Origin: Herbidospora sakaeratensis
Lineage (GTDB): Bacteria; Actinomycetota; Actinomycetes; Streptosporangiales; Streptosporangiaceae
NCBI RefSeq assembly: GCF_001570525.1
Contig: NZ_BBXC01000009.1
Location: 1 to 64,000 of the forward strand
Length of the DNA stretch: 64,000 nucleotides
Direction: 5' to 3'
A program made the translations under genes and the position numbers. Below the pieces are notes generated by a model, which was not told the DNA's origin, ran no database searches, and worked only from the letters and a program-made list of their open reading frames with translations. Each line of letters opens with the position of its first letter. Positions within the stretch are counted from its first letter, which is position 1. Below, one piece after another: positions 9,201-17,126 of this stretch.

Positions 9201-10184
9201 GGCCGGTACGCCCGGATCGTCGGCGTGGCCGGTCTCGACGACGAGGTGACCGGCGGAGACGCCACCTTCCTGGTCTACGCCGACGACCAGCTCATCTACA
9301 CCAAGCGCATGTCGGCGGCGACCGTCCTGAGGGAGCCGTTCGATCTCTCGATCAGCGGCGCGGCCCGGATCCGGCTGGTCACCGACGCCAACGGATCGGC
9401 CGCCAACGACTCCATCGACTGGGCCGACGTCCGCCTCATCGGCGCCGTACGTGATCTCAGCAAGGCGGGATCGCGGCTGGAGACCACGTTCGCGGCCCTG
9501 ACCGACCAGTTGCAGGCGGGCACGCCCTACCGGGCGGGCGTCACGGTGGCCAACACCGGAACCGCCGCGCGCGGCGTGCGGGCCGGCATCACCCTGTACG
9601 ACAACCAGGGCGCCGTGCTCGACAGCAGGGTGAGCCAGGTCTCGGTCCCGGCCGGTGACCGGGTCACCGTCAACCTCACCCTCCCGATGCCGAACTCCGT
9701 CACCGGCCGGTACGCCACGGTCAGCGTGTCGGACCCGGCCACGCTCGACGTCCTGTCGGCGGTGGCCTGGCTGGGGCCGGACCCCGCCAGGTCGACCTAC
9801 GACGTCCCGGCCTGGACCACGAAGACAGACGGGGAGAGCTCCTCGATCGTCAAGACCGGCTCGTGGGCGCGATGGGACAGCAGCGCGGCGTACCAGGGCA
9901 CCGAGACCTTCGTGAACACGTCGGGCGCGACGATGGCGTACACCTTCACCGGCGAGTACGCGCGGATCGGCGCCAAGTTCGACGGCAGCCAGAGCGGCTT
10001 CACCGTCTTCGTTGACGGCACCCAGGTGGCGACGGTCTCGACCCAGGTCGGCGACGGCAGCAACACCTACCGGGTCGCCTGGACCTCCGCCCGCCTGGCG
10101 GCGGGCCCGCACACGGTCCGCATCGTCACCACCGGGAAGGCGGGCATCGACTACTTCGAGTCGGGCATCGCGACCTCGACGTAG
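6204..10184 (+). CDS. Secreted multi-domain GH2 glycosidase (beta-galactosidase-like)
   Basis: A 1326-residue exported enzyme with a Sec signal peptide (residues 1-35). Residues ~40-210 form the GH2 sugar-binding sandwich (LNFNRGWKF, GWYRKTF), ~210-330 the immunoglobulin-like domain, and ~330-640 the TIM barrel with acid/base Glu493 in M-G-N-E and probable nucleophile Glu564 in V-S-E-Y-G. After a DUF4982-like beta domain come an F5/8-type discoidin domain (from ~805), an NPCBM/CBM51-like domain (from ~945), a CARDB-like domain (~1085-1190) and a C-terminal CBM. ATG at 6204 follows GGAGG; the frame is open far upstream but that part overlaps the GH29 gene. Family GH2 is firm. Galactosidase is most likely; glucuronidase-type or related specificity is not excluded. 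Confidence 0.9.
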   Translation: MKARRTMATALSLSLFISTLISLVALTVAAPSATAAETRSHLNFNRGWKFLRKDVTGASNVGFNDASWVAVGLPHNFDAPYDVGGSAGGDSFHVGPGWYRKTFDVPAEWSQKTVEIEFEGAANVADVWVNGTKAGTHRGGFTGFTFDIGRLLRPGSNLVAVRVDNGWKADLAPRTGDHQFMGGLYRDVFLNVTDKVHVTWYGTFVTTPALTNPVWDTSNAAYYRNIDLSQYPGTTALQANLDARRSNVRVQTEVRNDRTTSSNVMVRHVVTRKGATTALATFTSSTRTLAAGQTATIDALSGGLGDTGAMVQNLDLWAPDNPALYTVTTSVIVDGAQVDDYQTVFGFRSAQWKADGFYLNGRKTLLVGANAHQDHGGWGNAVTNAGLRRDVEMIREAGMNFIRGSHYPHDPAYSQATDELGVMMWAESDYWHTATAGREGAPVGSSTDYLKDGYPQNSSDQAAFEQSALDHLGAMIRMERNRPSIINWSMGNEAFFTASGTMAKAKALVSRMRDHAHLLDPTRKAAMGGVQRQSFDQLSIADIAGYNGDGGKMTNTWMPNIVSEYGSHTSDRPGLYAPTFGDIADPADTSRFKLTTGSAGLAIWAGFDHGTVFGASLARMGMIDYYRLPKAQWYWYRANKSLWTGLTRVNDARAVAREQSVSGTATKMSLAVSKYGGTTIANDGSGDTQLVVTMLNAANQWVNQTRQVKLTVTSGPGGFPGGKTYTFVPGRQMFDGRAAIEFRSYYAGTTTITASSSGLPDATLQITTADTAGAGPESEPPYFGDSSRWGEQITTVTPPVAYPTDNQAVAHPMDATSEQSGRGKAFAADGDPSTWWAAGTTGANQSVTVFLEQARHLYKVRVDFPDGPLPYTVAVRNAGGTWTDVVRHTAGTVAARPVEDSLDGVYAEYVRVSFPDLTSGQRAAVGELTVLGNLAITPRYAADGAYLSDVVDFSGGVTTSSGAKGKDQTSTGRRLTLGGVAYDKGIGLQSASSVTFATSGRYARIVGVAGLDDEVTGGDATFLVYADDQLIYTKRMSAATVLREPFDLSISGAARIRLVTDANGSAANDSIDWADVRLIGAVRDLSKAGSRLETTFAALTDQLQAGTPYRAGVTVANTGTAARGVRAGITLYDNQGAVLDSRVSQVSVPAGDRVTVNLTLPMPNSVTGRYATVSVSDPATLDVLSAVAWLGPDPARSTYDVPAWTTKTDGESSSIVKTGSWARWDSSAAYQGTETFVNTSGATMAYTFTGEYARIGAKFDGSQSGFTVFVDGTQVATVSTQVGDGSNTYRVAWTSARLAAGPHTVRIVTTGKAGIDYFESGIATST

Positions 10185-10193
10185 CCTCCGGCC

Positions 10194-10224
10194 GTCACGG
10201 GGGTGGGCCGGCCACCCCCGTGAC
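10194..10224 (+). terminator. Strong hairpin terminator after the GH2 gene
   Basis: GTCACGGGGGTGG pairs perfectly with CCACCCCCGTGAC across a 5-base loop, starting 10 bases after the stop codon. There is no T-tract. It closes the GH29-GH2 transcription unit. Confidence 0.8.
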
Positions 10225-10443
10225 GTAGCGGGTGGTCAGGTGATCGCGCTCGGCACCTGAGCCTTGATCCGACTGCCAGCTCCGTCGTGGCGGTCTCCCG
10301 CGCCGTCTCCGCGCACCACAGATTCGTGACCTGCGTCTATATACGGAGGAGCGCGTTCCCGATACTGAAGACGATCTTTACTTTCATCTCTTCTCCGTGT
10401 GACGATCGGTGTGGTTTTAGTACACTTATTCGAAAGGTGGTAA

Positions 10444-13400
10444 GTGAACACACGCCGATGCACGTCCAGACGAGTGCGCCGTCACATCGCCACGTCGCTG
10501 GTGCTCGCGCTGACGCTCTCGCTCATGTGTGCTCCCGTGAGCGCCCAGACCACCCCGTCCTCCACATCGACGAGCCGATCAACCGCCCCATCGCAGCCTG
10601 CGCTCAAGAGCGCGTGGGAGACGGCCGCGAAGACCGGTAAGCCGGTGGAAGTGCCCTCCCGGTTCACCGAGACCATGAAGGTGTGGGCAGACCCGGATGG
10701 CGAACACCTGCGGGCCGAGTTGTACACCCGGCCGGTTCAACTCAAGAACGCGGTGAGCAACACATGGGAACCTGTCGACACGCGCATCGTGAACCGCGGC
10801 GGGATCCTGCAGGCGGCGCGGGTCAAGACTCCGCTCTCCTTTGGGAAGCGCGGCGCCCGCCAGCTCGTGTCGGCCGCCGGAAAGGAGAGCGCGACCGGCC
10901 TGGGCGTCACTCGCGCGCTGCCGGAACCGGAGGTGTCCGGCAACACCGTCACCTACGCCGACGCGGTGGCGCCAGGAGCGGATCTGGTCGTGACGGCTCA
11001 GTCCGACGGCTTCGTCGCACAGGTGGTCTTCCGGCGCGCGCCGACAGGGCCGGTGACCGTACGGCTGCCGCTCACGCTGCCCAAGGGAAGCAAATTCGGC
11101 AAGACGGCTCAAGGCCTGCCGCAGTTGACGGACGCAAGTGGTGCGGCGAAGGCTGCGCCGATCGTTCTGACCGCGACAGACGCGAAGGTCGAGGCGTCCC
11201 CGGACCAGGGGCGGACCGCCCGAGTGGACGCGCGCGTCGAAACGACTGGCACGACCTCGGAACTGGTGTTCACTCCTGATCAGGAATTCCTGTCCGACCC
11301 GGCGGTCACCTATCCGGTGACGATCGCGGCCGCCTCCGAGTGGTTCGGCGGTGGTGAACCCGCCGACGCCTGGGTCAGCAGGAACGATCCCTACAACAAC
11401 AATGCCGCCGCCGCGTGGCTGCGGGCGGGTACCACCTCGACCAGCGCGGATATCGCGCGCGTCTACCTGAAGTACGACACCGACGCCCCGGAACTGATCG
11501 GTGCGGACGTCGTCGAGGCCGATCTGATCATCTGGAACTACAAGTCCGGCGGCCCCAACGGAGCGTTGTGCGGAGACCCGCTGGGGGCGGGCATCACGGC
11601 CGCCCGGCTGGGCTCCTCGTGGACTCCTACCAGCCTCAATTGGTACAACCAACCCTCAACCATCGGGGGAACCGAGGGACTGAACAGGGCCGGGTACAAC
11701 TACGACGCCACCGGTTCCTGGTGCGCGAAGGACGAAGCGCTGTGGTACCGGGTGAGCGGCATGGCTCGGGCTTGGATCGAAGGGGACGAGCCCAACCACG
11801 GGCTGATGCTGCGGGCCGCAAGTGAGACGGCGGCGATCAACTGGCGTCAGTACTACGCCGGCGAACACAGCGGCGACCCTTACCCGGGTTACCGGCACGC
11901 ACCGACACTGATGATCGAATATGTGCCCGCGCCGCCTCCCGAGGTGATCGTCTACTCCTATGAGGGGCCGAGAAGGACGACCCAGCCGACGTATGAGGAA
12001 GCTCTGGCGATGCGGGTGGACACACCCGGCGGGATCCCGGACCTCCCGGCCATGACCGACGCGGACGAGCAGGCTCTCATCTCTCAGCCCAACCACCCGG
12101 TGGAGATCTCGCCGGAGGAGTTGGAGCCGTTGACCGGTGAGTCAGGCGAAGAGTCCTGGGACGGAGAGACCATCGAGGAAGGCGGCCCGCCGGAATCGAT
12201 CCCACCCACTGTCATCAGCACTGATCCCGCCGCCGACGCGCGGAATGTCCGGGTGGACACTCTCATCAAGGCCACCTTCGACGAGCCCGTGTGGGAGCCG
12301 ACGTTCACGGTGAGGGATGAGTCGGGCGCGGAGATCGACGGGGCACTGTCCAGCGATTCCTCCGATCGTGTGTCCACTTTCGCACCCACTGAGCCGTTGA
12401 CGGTCGGCACCACCTACACGGTGGATGTCTCGGAGGGAACCGACGCGTCGGGAAACCCGGTCACCCCCTATCAGTGGTCCTTCCAGACACAGGAGGCCGG
12501 GAGCGTCCATTGGTCGTTCGACGAGGGCACCGGGAAGGTCGCCGTCGACTCATCCGGCCGGCATCCGGCCACGCTCGGCGACACGTCGACCTGGATCGCC
12601 GGAAAGCACGGCGGCGCGATCTCCAACTCACCGGCGCAGGCCCGTTCTGCCGCTTCTCAGGCAGCGGCCAAGCAGGGTAAGGCCGTGGAGGTCTCCGACG
12701 AGACGACCGCGAGCAGCATCACCTACGCCCAGCCCGACGGAAGGACGTACACGACCGAGGTCACCACAGGTCCGGTCCGGACCCGGGTGAACGGGACATG
12801 GGTGCCGATCGACACCACCCTGGCTGAACACGGCGGCACGTTGCGGCCCGAGGCCCTCGCGGAGGGCACGTCTGTGGAGATCTCCGCCGGAGGGACCCGG
12901 CCGTTCGTCACGATGCGCACTAAGGGGAGCTCGTATGGCCTGACCTGGCCGTCCCCGCTACCGAAACCCATCGTCAAGGGCGGCGTCGCCACTTACACCG
13001 ACGCCGCCGGTCCTGGCGCCGACCTGGTGGTGACCGTGCTGCCGACCGGGTTCCGGCATGACGTCCTGCTGCGGACGCGCCCGGCCAAACCGCTCGAGTT
13101 CCGCATCGGAGTCCAGAACGACGGCCTCACCTTGACCGAAGCGGCGGACGGACGGTTGTTGCTCACGGGGCAGAACAGAAAGAAGGTCGCCTCCGCCCCG
13201 CAACCGGTGATGTGGGACGGCAGTGCGAGGGGACTTCCGGCACGGGCCAGACATGCCAAGGTCCACACCGACGTCGTCACCAAGGACGGTCGTACGGAAC
13301 TGGTGCTCAGGCCGGATCACCAATGGCTCGTCGACCCGACGACCAAATATCCGGTCAGGGTGGACCCCACTGTCACGGTGCCGCTGAACACCGATGTCGA

Positions 13401-16400
13401 GGTCACTTCGGACAACGATGCCGACAACCTGGCCGATCCGACGATGGCGTACCTCATGGCCGGGACGATTCCCGGCGGTTTCAAGTTCCGGACGCATCTG
13501 AAGTTCGACGTCCCGAATCTGACCGGCTCGACGGTGACCGACGCACGGTTGTCGATGAACACCATCGACGCCCAGGGATGCGGTGCCGTGGTCGGCAACG
13601 GCATCCAGGCAGCCCGGTTGACCAGCGCATGGGACCCGGAGAACGTGCACTGGGTGAACAAGCCCGCCTTCACGACCGAGGACGCCTCGACCAACACCAA
13701 GGGCGTGAACCAGAACTGTGCCACTTGGCCGGACAGCATGGAGTGGAACGTCACGGGCATCGCCCAGGACTGGGCGGCCGGCGCCGGCAACCACGGCCTG
13801 GTGCTCAAATCTCCCGGTGAGGGCAACGTCAACAATTTCCGCGTCTACACCGCCGCCGAGAACACCGACGAGTTCGGGAGCCCGCCGAAGCTGACCATCA
13901 CCGGCAGCGGTCCTGCGTCCACACCGGCTGTGTCGAACCCGGTGACCCACCCGGTGGAGACCGTGAACGGCGTCGTCGTGGCACGCTCGATCACCCCGCA
14001 ATTGGCCGTGGCCGTCTCCGACACCGTCGGTGGCCAGTTGACCGGCGAGTTCGACGTCGAGCACGATCCGGCTGCGACCGGCCAGGGAACCGGTCGCATC
14101 TGGACCGGGAGTTCGCTCCCCGTGGCCTCCGGAAGCCAAGCGGCTGTCACGGTCCCGGCGCAGGCGTTGGCCGACGGCTGGCGGATCCGCTGGCGAGCCC
14201 GAGCCGTCAACTCTGCGGCTTCGACGAGTTCGGCGTGGACGTCGTGGCAGCAGATCACGATCGACCTGCCGGGGCCCACGGCGCCACCTGTCGTGGGCGC
14301 CCTTCAGGTCGTCCCGTCTCAGCAGATCGACGGCAGCACCATCACCTCCTCTCGCACCCCCGCTCTCCGGGCGCACGTGAGCGATCAGGCCGCCGCCACG
14401 TTACGGGCGGAGTTCGAGGTGGAGCACGATCCGGCCGTGACCGGACAGGGCAACGGCCAGATCTGGGCGGGCGCCGCCGATGGCGCCGCATCCGGGAGCG
14501 CGGCCGAGGTCGTCCTCCCGGCAGGAGAACTGGAGGACGGCTGGAAGATCCGCTGGCGCGCCCGCGCGGTCGCCGGCGAACGCACGTCGGCATGGTCGGA
14601 CTGGCAGCCGCTCACGGTCGACGCGACCGACCCCGGAGAGGAGCCGTTGGCCCAGACCGCCGGACCGGTCGTGCGCACGGATCAGAGTTTCACCGTCGCG
14701 GCCTGGGTGCGCTGGAGCGACAAGGACGGCGACTACCTCGTCGCCGAGCAGCGTGGTACCCACCAAGCGCCGTTCCGCCTGGGCAACACCGCGGAGCATG
14801 GCCTGGAATTCACGCTGACCAGCGCGGACAGCGCCACTGCCACCACCGAGGGGGTCCGGTCTGACGCCGAACCGCCCGTGGACACCTGGATTCACCTGGC
14901 CGGTGTCTATGACGCCACGGCCAGCACCGCGACGCTGTATCTCGACGGTCAACCGCTTGGGTCGGAGCCGGTGAGCTTCGTGGGATGGCACGCCGATGGG
15001 GCCCTGACGTTGGGCACCCGCATGCTTGGTGCGCTGGATGACGTACACGTCTATCAGAAGGCGCTCACTGCGGCCGAGATCGCACCCCTCGCCGGAACCG
15101 AGGCCGCCGCGGCGCTCAAACCGGCGCTCAAACCGGCGGGTGAGTCCGTGGTCCCGAATCGGCCGGCCGTCGCCGACGAGCCGAACCCGCGTGAGGTCGA
15201 CTACCGTCACTACACCCTGGCGACCTGCCGGACGAAAGCTCCGAAGGAGGCCACCTGGGGAATCTGGACGGACGCGACCGTTTTCAGCGGCTGCTCCGTC
15301 CGCTGGTTCGGGGTCAGCATGTGGTTCGACGACATGGACCCCGACACCGGCGGGAGAAAAAAGGTCAGGCTGAAGCTGCCAGACGGCTCGGAGGGGCTCG
15401 ACCTCCAGGTTCGGGCGACCACCGTCATGAACACCTATCTCGGAACGAAGTCAGGCACGGATATCCGCAACCCGGGCAGTGACGGTGTGACGGGTCCGAT
15501 GACGCCACAGGACATTTCGATGTGGGTCGCGCTGGACCAGATCACGTTCGACGAGCTGACGGGGATCGGCAATTCACCTCTTCAGCTGTCGGTGACGGCC
15601 AAACCGGACTCCAACGCGTCGACCTGCCAGAAGACGGTGAACGGCGATCGGCAGGCTCTGGTCAAGAACTGGAACAACTCGATGCAGTACTTCCGCTTCA
15701 AGTCGGTGAGCCCGGCGAAGGAGATCCGGAAGTGCACGGTGTTCCCCTGGCTGACCATCAAGGAGGTCGTCACCAGTACGGGGCCGAACAGCTTCCCCCT
15801 CTGGGGCAAGATGAAGGATGATCGGCAGAACGGTGTCTGGACTCCGCCGACCGTCCGTTGTGACGACCTGACAATGGGTCCGGGCTCGCCGGGCAACTGG
15901 CCGGAGGAGAAGCGGGTGCGCTACACCGGCGCCTGCATCTTCCCTGATGTGAGCCGCATCTTCCGCAATGACGTGGCGCATCCCAAGCGCGGCCCCGTTG
16001 GGGTGCACATCTGGACGGCGTTCAACAAGCCTGAGACCACCAAACCCGAGAAGACCACAGGGCCCAAGGTCATACCGGGCAACTGGGACGGGAAGACGGC
16101 CGCCACACGTGCCGCGTTGATCCGCATCAACGAGGACGAGCCCCGGCCCAACGACCCCAAGGGACGCACGTGGGGGTCGGTCCAGGTGTCGGAGCGGACC
16201 AAGGCTTGCCGAGCCGAGAAGATCAAACCTGACTGTGACGAGTTTCCCTTCAACTCCGTGCGGCAAGGGCCAGGATGGGGAGACGGGAACTTCTCCGTCC
16301 GCCAGGTGAATCCCGCCAACAACAAGAGCGACGGCTGGTATCTGACCGTCTTCTACGCGCGATATCGAGTACTCACTCCAGACGGACCCAAACGTCCCAA

Positions 16401-16446
16401 CGGTGACCGCTTCTGGGTGAGCATCGTCGGCACACCCGCCTCATGA
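10444..16446 (+). CDS. Giant secreted modular protein with C-terminal NucA/NucB-type DNase domain (candidate antibacterial toxin)
   Basis: A 2000-residue exported protein with a Sec signal (1-35). In order: a wall-associated-protein-like module (~60-290), a DNRLRE domain (~300-500), a Big_5/SbsA-type Ig domain (~586-675), the first piece of a LamG domain (~688-728), a second wall-associated module (~745-970), a second DNRLRE domain (~975-1155), two tandem fibronectin-like repeats (each with VEHDP, IW and DGW-IRWRARAV), the rest of the LamG domain (~1402-1540), an uncharacterised segment, and residues ~1895-1995. That last segment carries C-D-E-F-P-F (Cys1931, Asp1932, Glu1933), S-V-R and G-D-R-F-W-V-S-I, as in NucA/NucB secreted DNases. 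GTG at 10444 follows AAAGGTGG. A/T-ending codons are visibly more common than in neighbours. The adjacent gene may be its immunity partner. No RHS repeats are present. Confidence 0.8.
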   Translation: MNTRRCTSRRVRRHIATSLVLALTLSLMCAPVSAQTTPSSTSTSRSTAPSQPALKSAWETAAKTGKPVEVPSRFTETMKVWADPDGEHLRAELYTRPVQLKNAVSNTWEPVDTRIVNRGGILQAARVKTPLSFGKRGARQLVSAAGKESATGLGVTRALPEPEVSGNTVTYADAVAPGADLVVTAQSDGFVAQVVFRRAPTGPVTVRLPLTLPKGSKFGKTAQGLPQLTDASGAAKAAPIVLTATDAKVEASPDQGRTARVDARVETTGTTSELVFTPDQEFLSDPAVTYPVTIAAASEWFGGGEPADAWVSRNDPYNNNAAAAWLRAGTTSTSADIARVYLKYDTDAPELIGADVVEADLIIWNYKSGGPNGALCGDPLGAGITAARLGSSWTPTSLNWYNQPSTIGGTEGLNRAGYNYDATGSWCAKDEALWYRVSGMARAWIEGDEPNHGLMLRAASETAAINWRQYYAGEHSGDPYPGYRHAPTLMIEYVPAPPPEVIVYSYEGPRRTTQPTYEEALAMRVDTPGGIPDLPAMTDADEQALISQPNHPVEISPEELEPLTGESGEESWDGETIEEGGPPESIPPTVISTDPAADARNVRVDTLIKATFDEPVWEPTFTVRDESGAEIDGALSSDSSDRVSTFAPTEPLTVGTTYTVDVSEGTDASGNPVTPYQWSFQTQEAGSVHWSFDEGTGKVAVDSSGRHPATLGDTSTWIAGKHGGAISNSPAQARSAASQAAAKQGKAVEVSDETTASSITYAQPDGRTYTTEVTTGPVRTRVNGTWVPIDTTLAEHGGTLRPEALAEGTSVEISAGGTRPFVTMRTKGSSYGLTWPSPLPKPIVKGGVATYTDAAGPGADLVVTVLPTGFRHDVLLRTRPAKPLEFRIGVQNDGLTLTEAADGRLLLTGQNRKKVASAPQPVMWDGSARGLPARARHAKVHTDVVTKDGRTELVLRPDHQWLVDPTTKYPVRVDPTVTVPLNTDVEVTSDNDADNLADPTMAYLMAGTIPGGFKFRTHLKFDVPNLTGSTVTDARLSMNTIDAQGCGAVVGNGIQAARLTSAWDPENVHWVNKPAFTTEDASTNTKGVNQNCATWPDSMEWNVTGIAQDWAAGAGNHGLVLKSPGEGNVNNFRVYTAAENTDEFGSPPKLTITGSGPASTPAVSNPVTHPVETVNGVVVARSITPQLAVAVSDTVGGQLTGEFDVEHDPAATGQGTGRIWTGSSLPVASGSQAAVTVPAQALADGWRIRWRARAVNSAASTSSAWTSWQQITIDLPGPTAPPVVGALQVVPSQQIDGSTITSSRTPALRAHVSDQAAATLRAEFEVEHDPAVTGQGNGQIWAGAADGAASGSAAEVVLPAGELEDGWKIRWRARAVAGERTSAWSDWQPLTVDATDPGEEPLAQTAGPVVRTDQSFTVAAWVRWSDKDGDYLVAEQRGTHQAPFRLGNTAEHGLEFTLTSADSATATTEGVRSDAEPPVDTWIHLAGVYDATASTATLYLDGQPLGSEPVSFVGWHADGALTLGTRMLGALDDVHVYQKALTAAEIAPLAGTEAAAALKPALKPAGESVVPNRPAVADEPNPREVDYRHYTLATCRTKAPKEATWGIWTDATVFSGCSVRWFGVSMWFDDMDPDTGGRKKVRLKLPDGSEGLDLQVRATTVMNTYLGTKSGTDIRNPGSDGVTGPMTPQDISMWVALDQITFDELTGIGNSPLQLSVTAKPDSNASTCQKTVNGDRQALVKNWNNSMQYFRFKSVSPAKEIRKCTVFPWLTIKEVVTSTGPNSFPLWGKMKDDRQNGVWTPPTVRCDDLTMGPGSPGNWPEEKRVRYTGACIFPDVSRIFRNDVAHPKRGPVGVHIWTAFNKPETTKPEKTTGPKVIPGNWDGKTAATRAALIRINEDEPRPNDPKGRTWGSVQVSERTKACRAEKIKPDCDEFPFNSVRQGPGWGDGNFSVRQVNPANNKSDGWYLTVFYARYRVLTPDGPKRPNGDRFWVSIVGTPAS

Positions 16447-16450
16447 CCAT

Positions 16451-16485
16451 CCACCCGTCCGGTCCGTCCAGGACCGGACGGGTGG
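16451..16485 (+). terminator. Perfect 15-bp hairpin between the DNase gene and the DUF6461-like gene
   Basis: CCACCCGTCCGGTCC pairs perfectly with GGACCGGACGGGTGG around the loop GTCCA. It begins 5 bases after the DNase stop and ends 32 bases before the next ATG. It could end most transcripts or protect the upstream mRNA 3' end. Confidence 0.75.
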
Positions 16486-16517
16486 CTTCCGCCAAGTCCG
16501 ATTAGGGGATCGATCAA

Positions 16518-17117
16518 ATGCCGGCAGACGAGCTGTACCGACTACTGCGTTCCTACGATCCGAGCGACGTGTCCATGCAGTGGTTCTATGCGGCGTGGGT
16601 GGAGAACCTTTCGGTCGAGGACGCGGTCGCCGTGCTCAACGGTGATCCGGCCACCGGCGCGCCGGACAGTTTCGCCGGGTGGGGTTCGGGCTCTGACGGA
16701 AGCGACGACGAGGCAGGTGGAATGCTGGCCGGTCCGATCGGGGGCTGGACACTGGTCATCGGCGACTACCGTGTCACCGAGGACGAGGCGGTGCTCGCGC
16801 TGTCACGGCGAGGTGGACGCGCGCTGGCCGTCTGCTGGGACACCGGCAGCCAGACTCAAGTCAAGTATGCGAAAAGCGGTGAGTTGCTCACCGTCCTCGA
16901 CATTCTCTTCACCGATGACCGGTCCGGCAGCGAGCCTGATGCTCTGGTCCCCTACATGGACGGTCTTCGTTTCGACATTGACGGTGAACCCCCTGTCGAG
17001 CCGGCCGAGAGCTTCACCTCTGCGCTGACTCTGATCGGGCGGATGACCGGCCGCCCGATCGACAGGGAATGGCTTGAGGCCACGCACGTGGCCTATGCCG
17101 TACCTGCCGAGGTCTGA
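16518..17117 (+). CDS. DUF6461-like protein, candidate immunity protein for the upstream DNase
   Basis: A 199-residue soluble acidic protein without signal peptide or membrane segment. The N-terminal W-F-Y-A-A-W-V-E-N-L-S-V-E-D-A-V helix, the central G-G-W-T-L-V-I and the C-terminal L-I-G-R-M-T-G-R-P-I-D helix match, from memory, the actinobacterial DUF6461 family, whose biochemical role is not established. Small acidic proteins directly downstream of secreted nuclease toxins are typically cytoplasmic inhibitors, which is the reason for the immunity proposal. ATG at 16518 follows AGGGGAT. The gene ends 9 bases before the convergent rhaD stop. It could be an unrelated protein, and binding to the DNase is untested. 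Confidence 0.6.
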   Translation: MPADELYRLLRSYDPSDVSMQWFYAAWVENLSVEDAVAVLNGDPATGAPDSFAGWGSGSDGSDDEAGGMLAGPIGGWTLVIGDYRVTEDEAVLALSRRGGRALAVCWDTGSQTQVKYAKSGELLTVLDILFTDDRSGSEPDALVPYMDGLRFDIDGEPPVEPAESFTSALTLIGRMTGRPIDREWLEATHVAYAVPAEV

Positions 17118-17126
17118 CACCGCGGT

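Noticed and set aside
10444-16446. RHS/YD-repeat or type VII polymorphic toxin classification
   Set aside because: No YD repeats, no WXG or LXG domain and no pretoxin motif seen.
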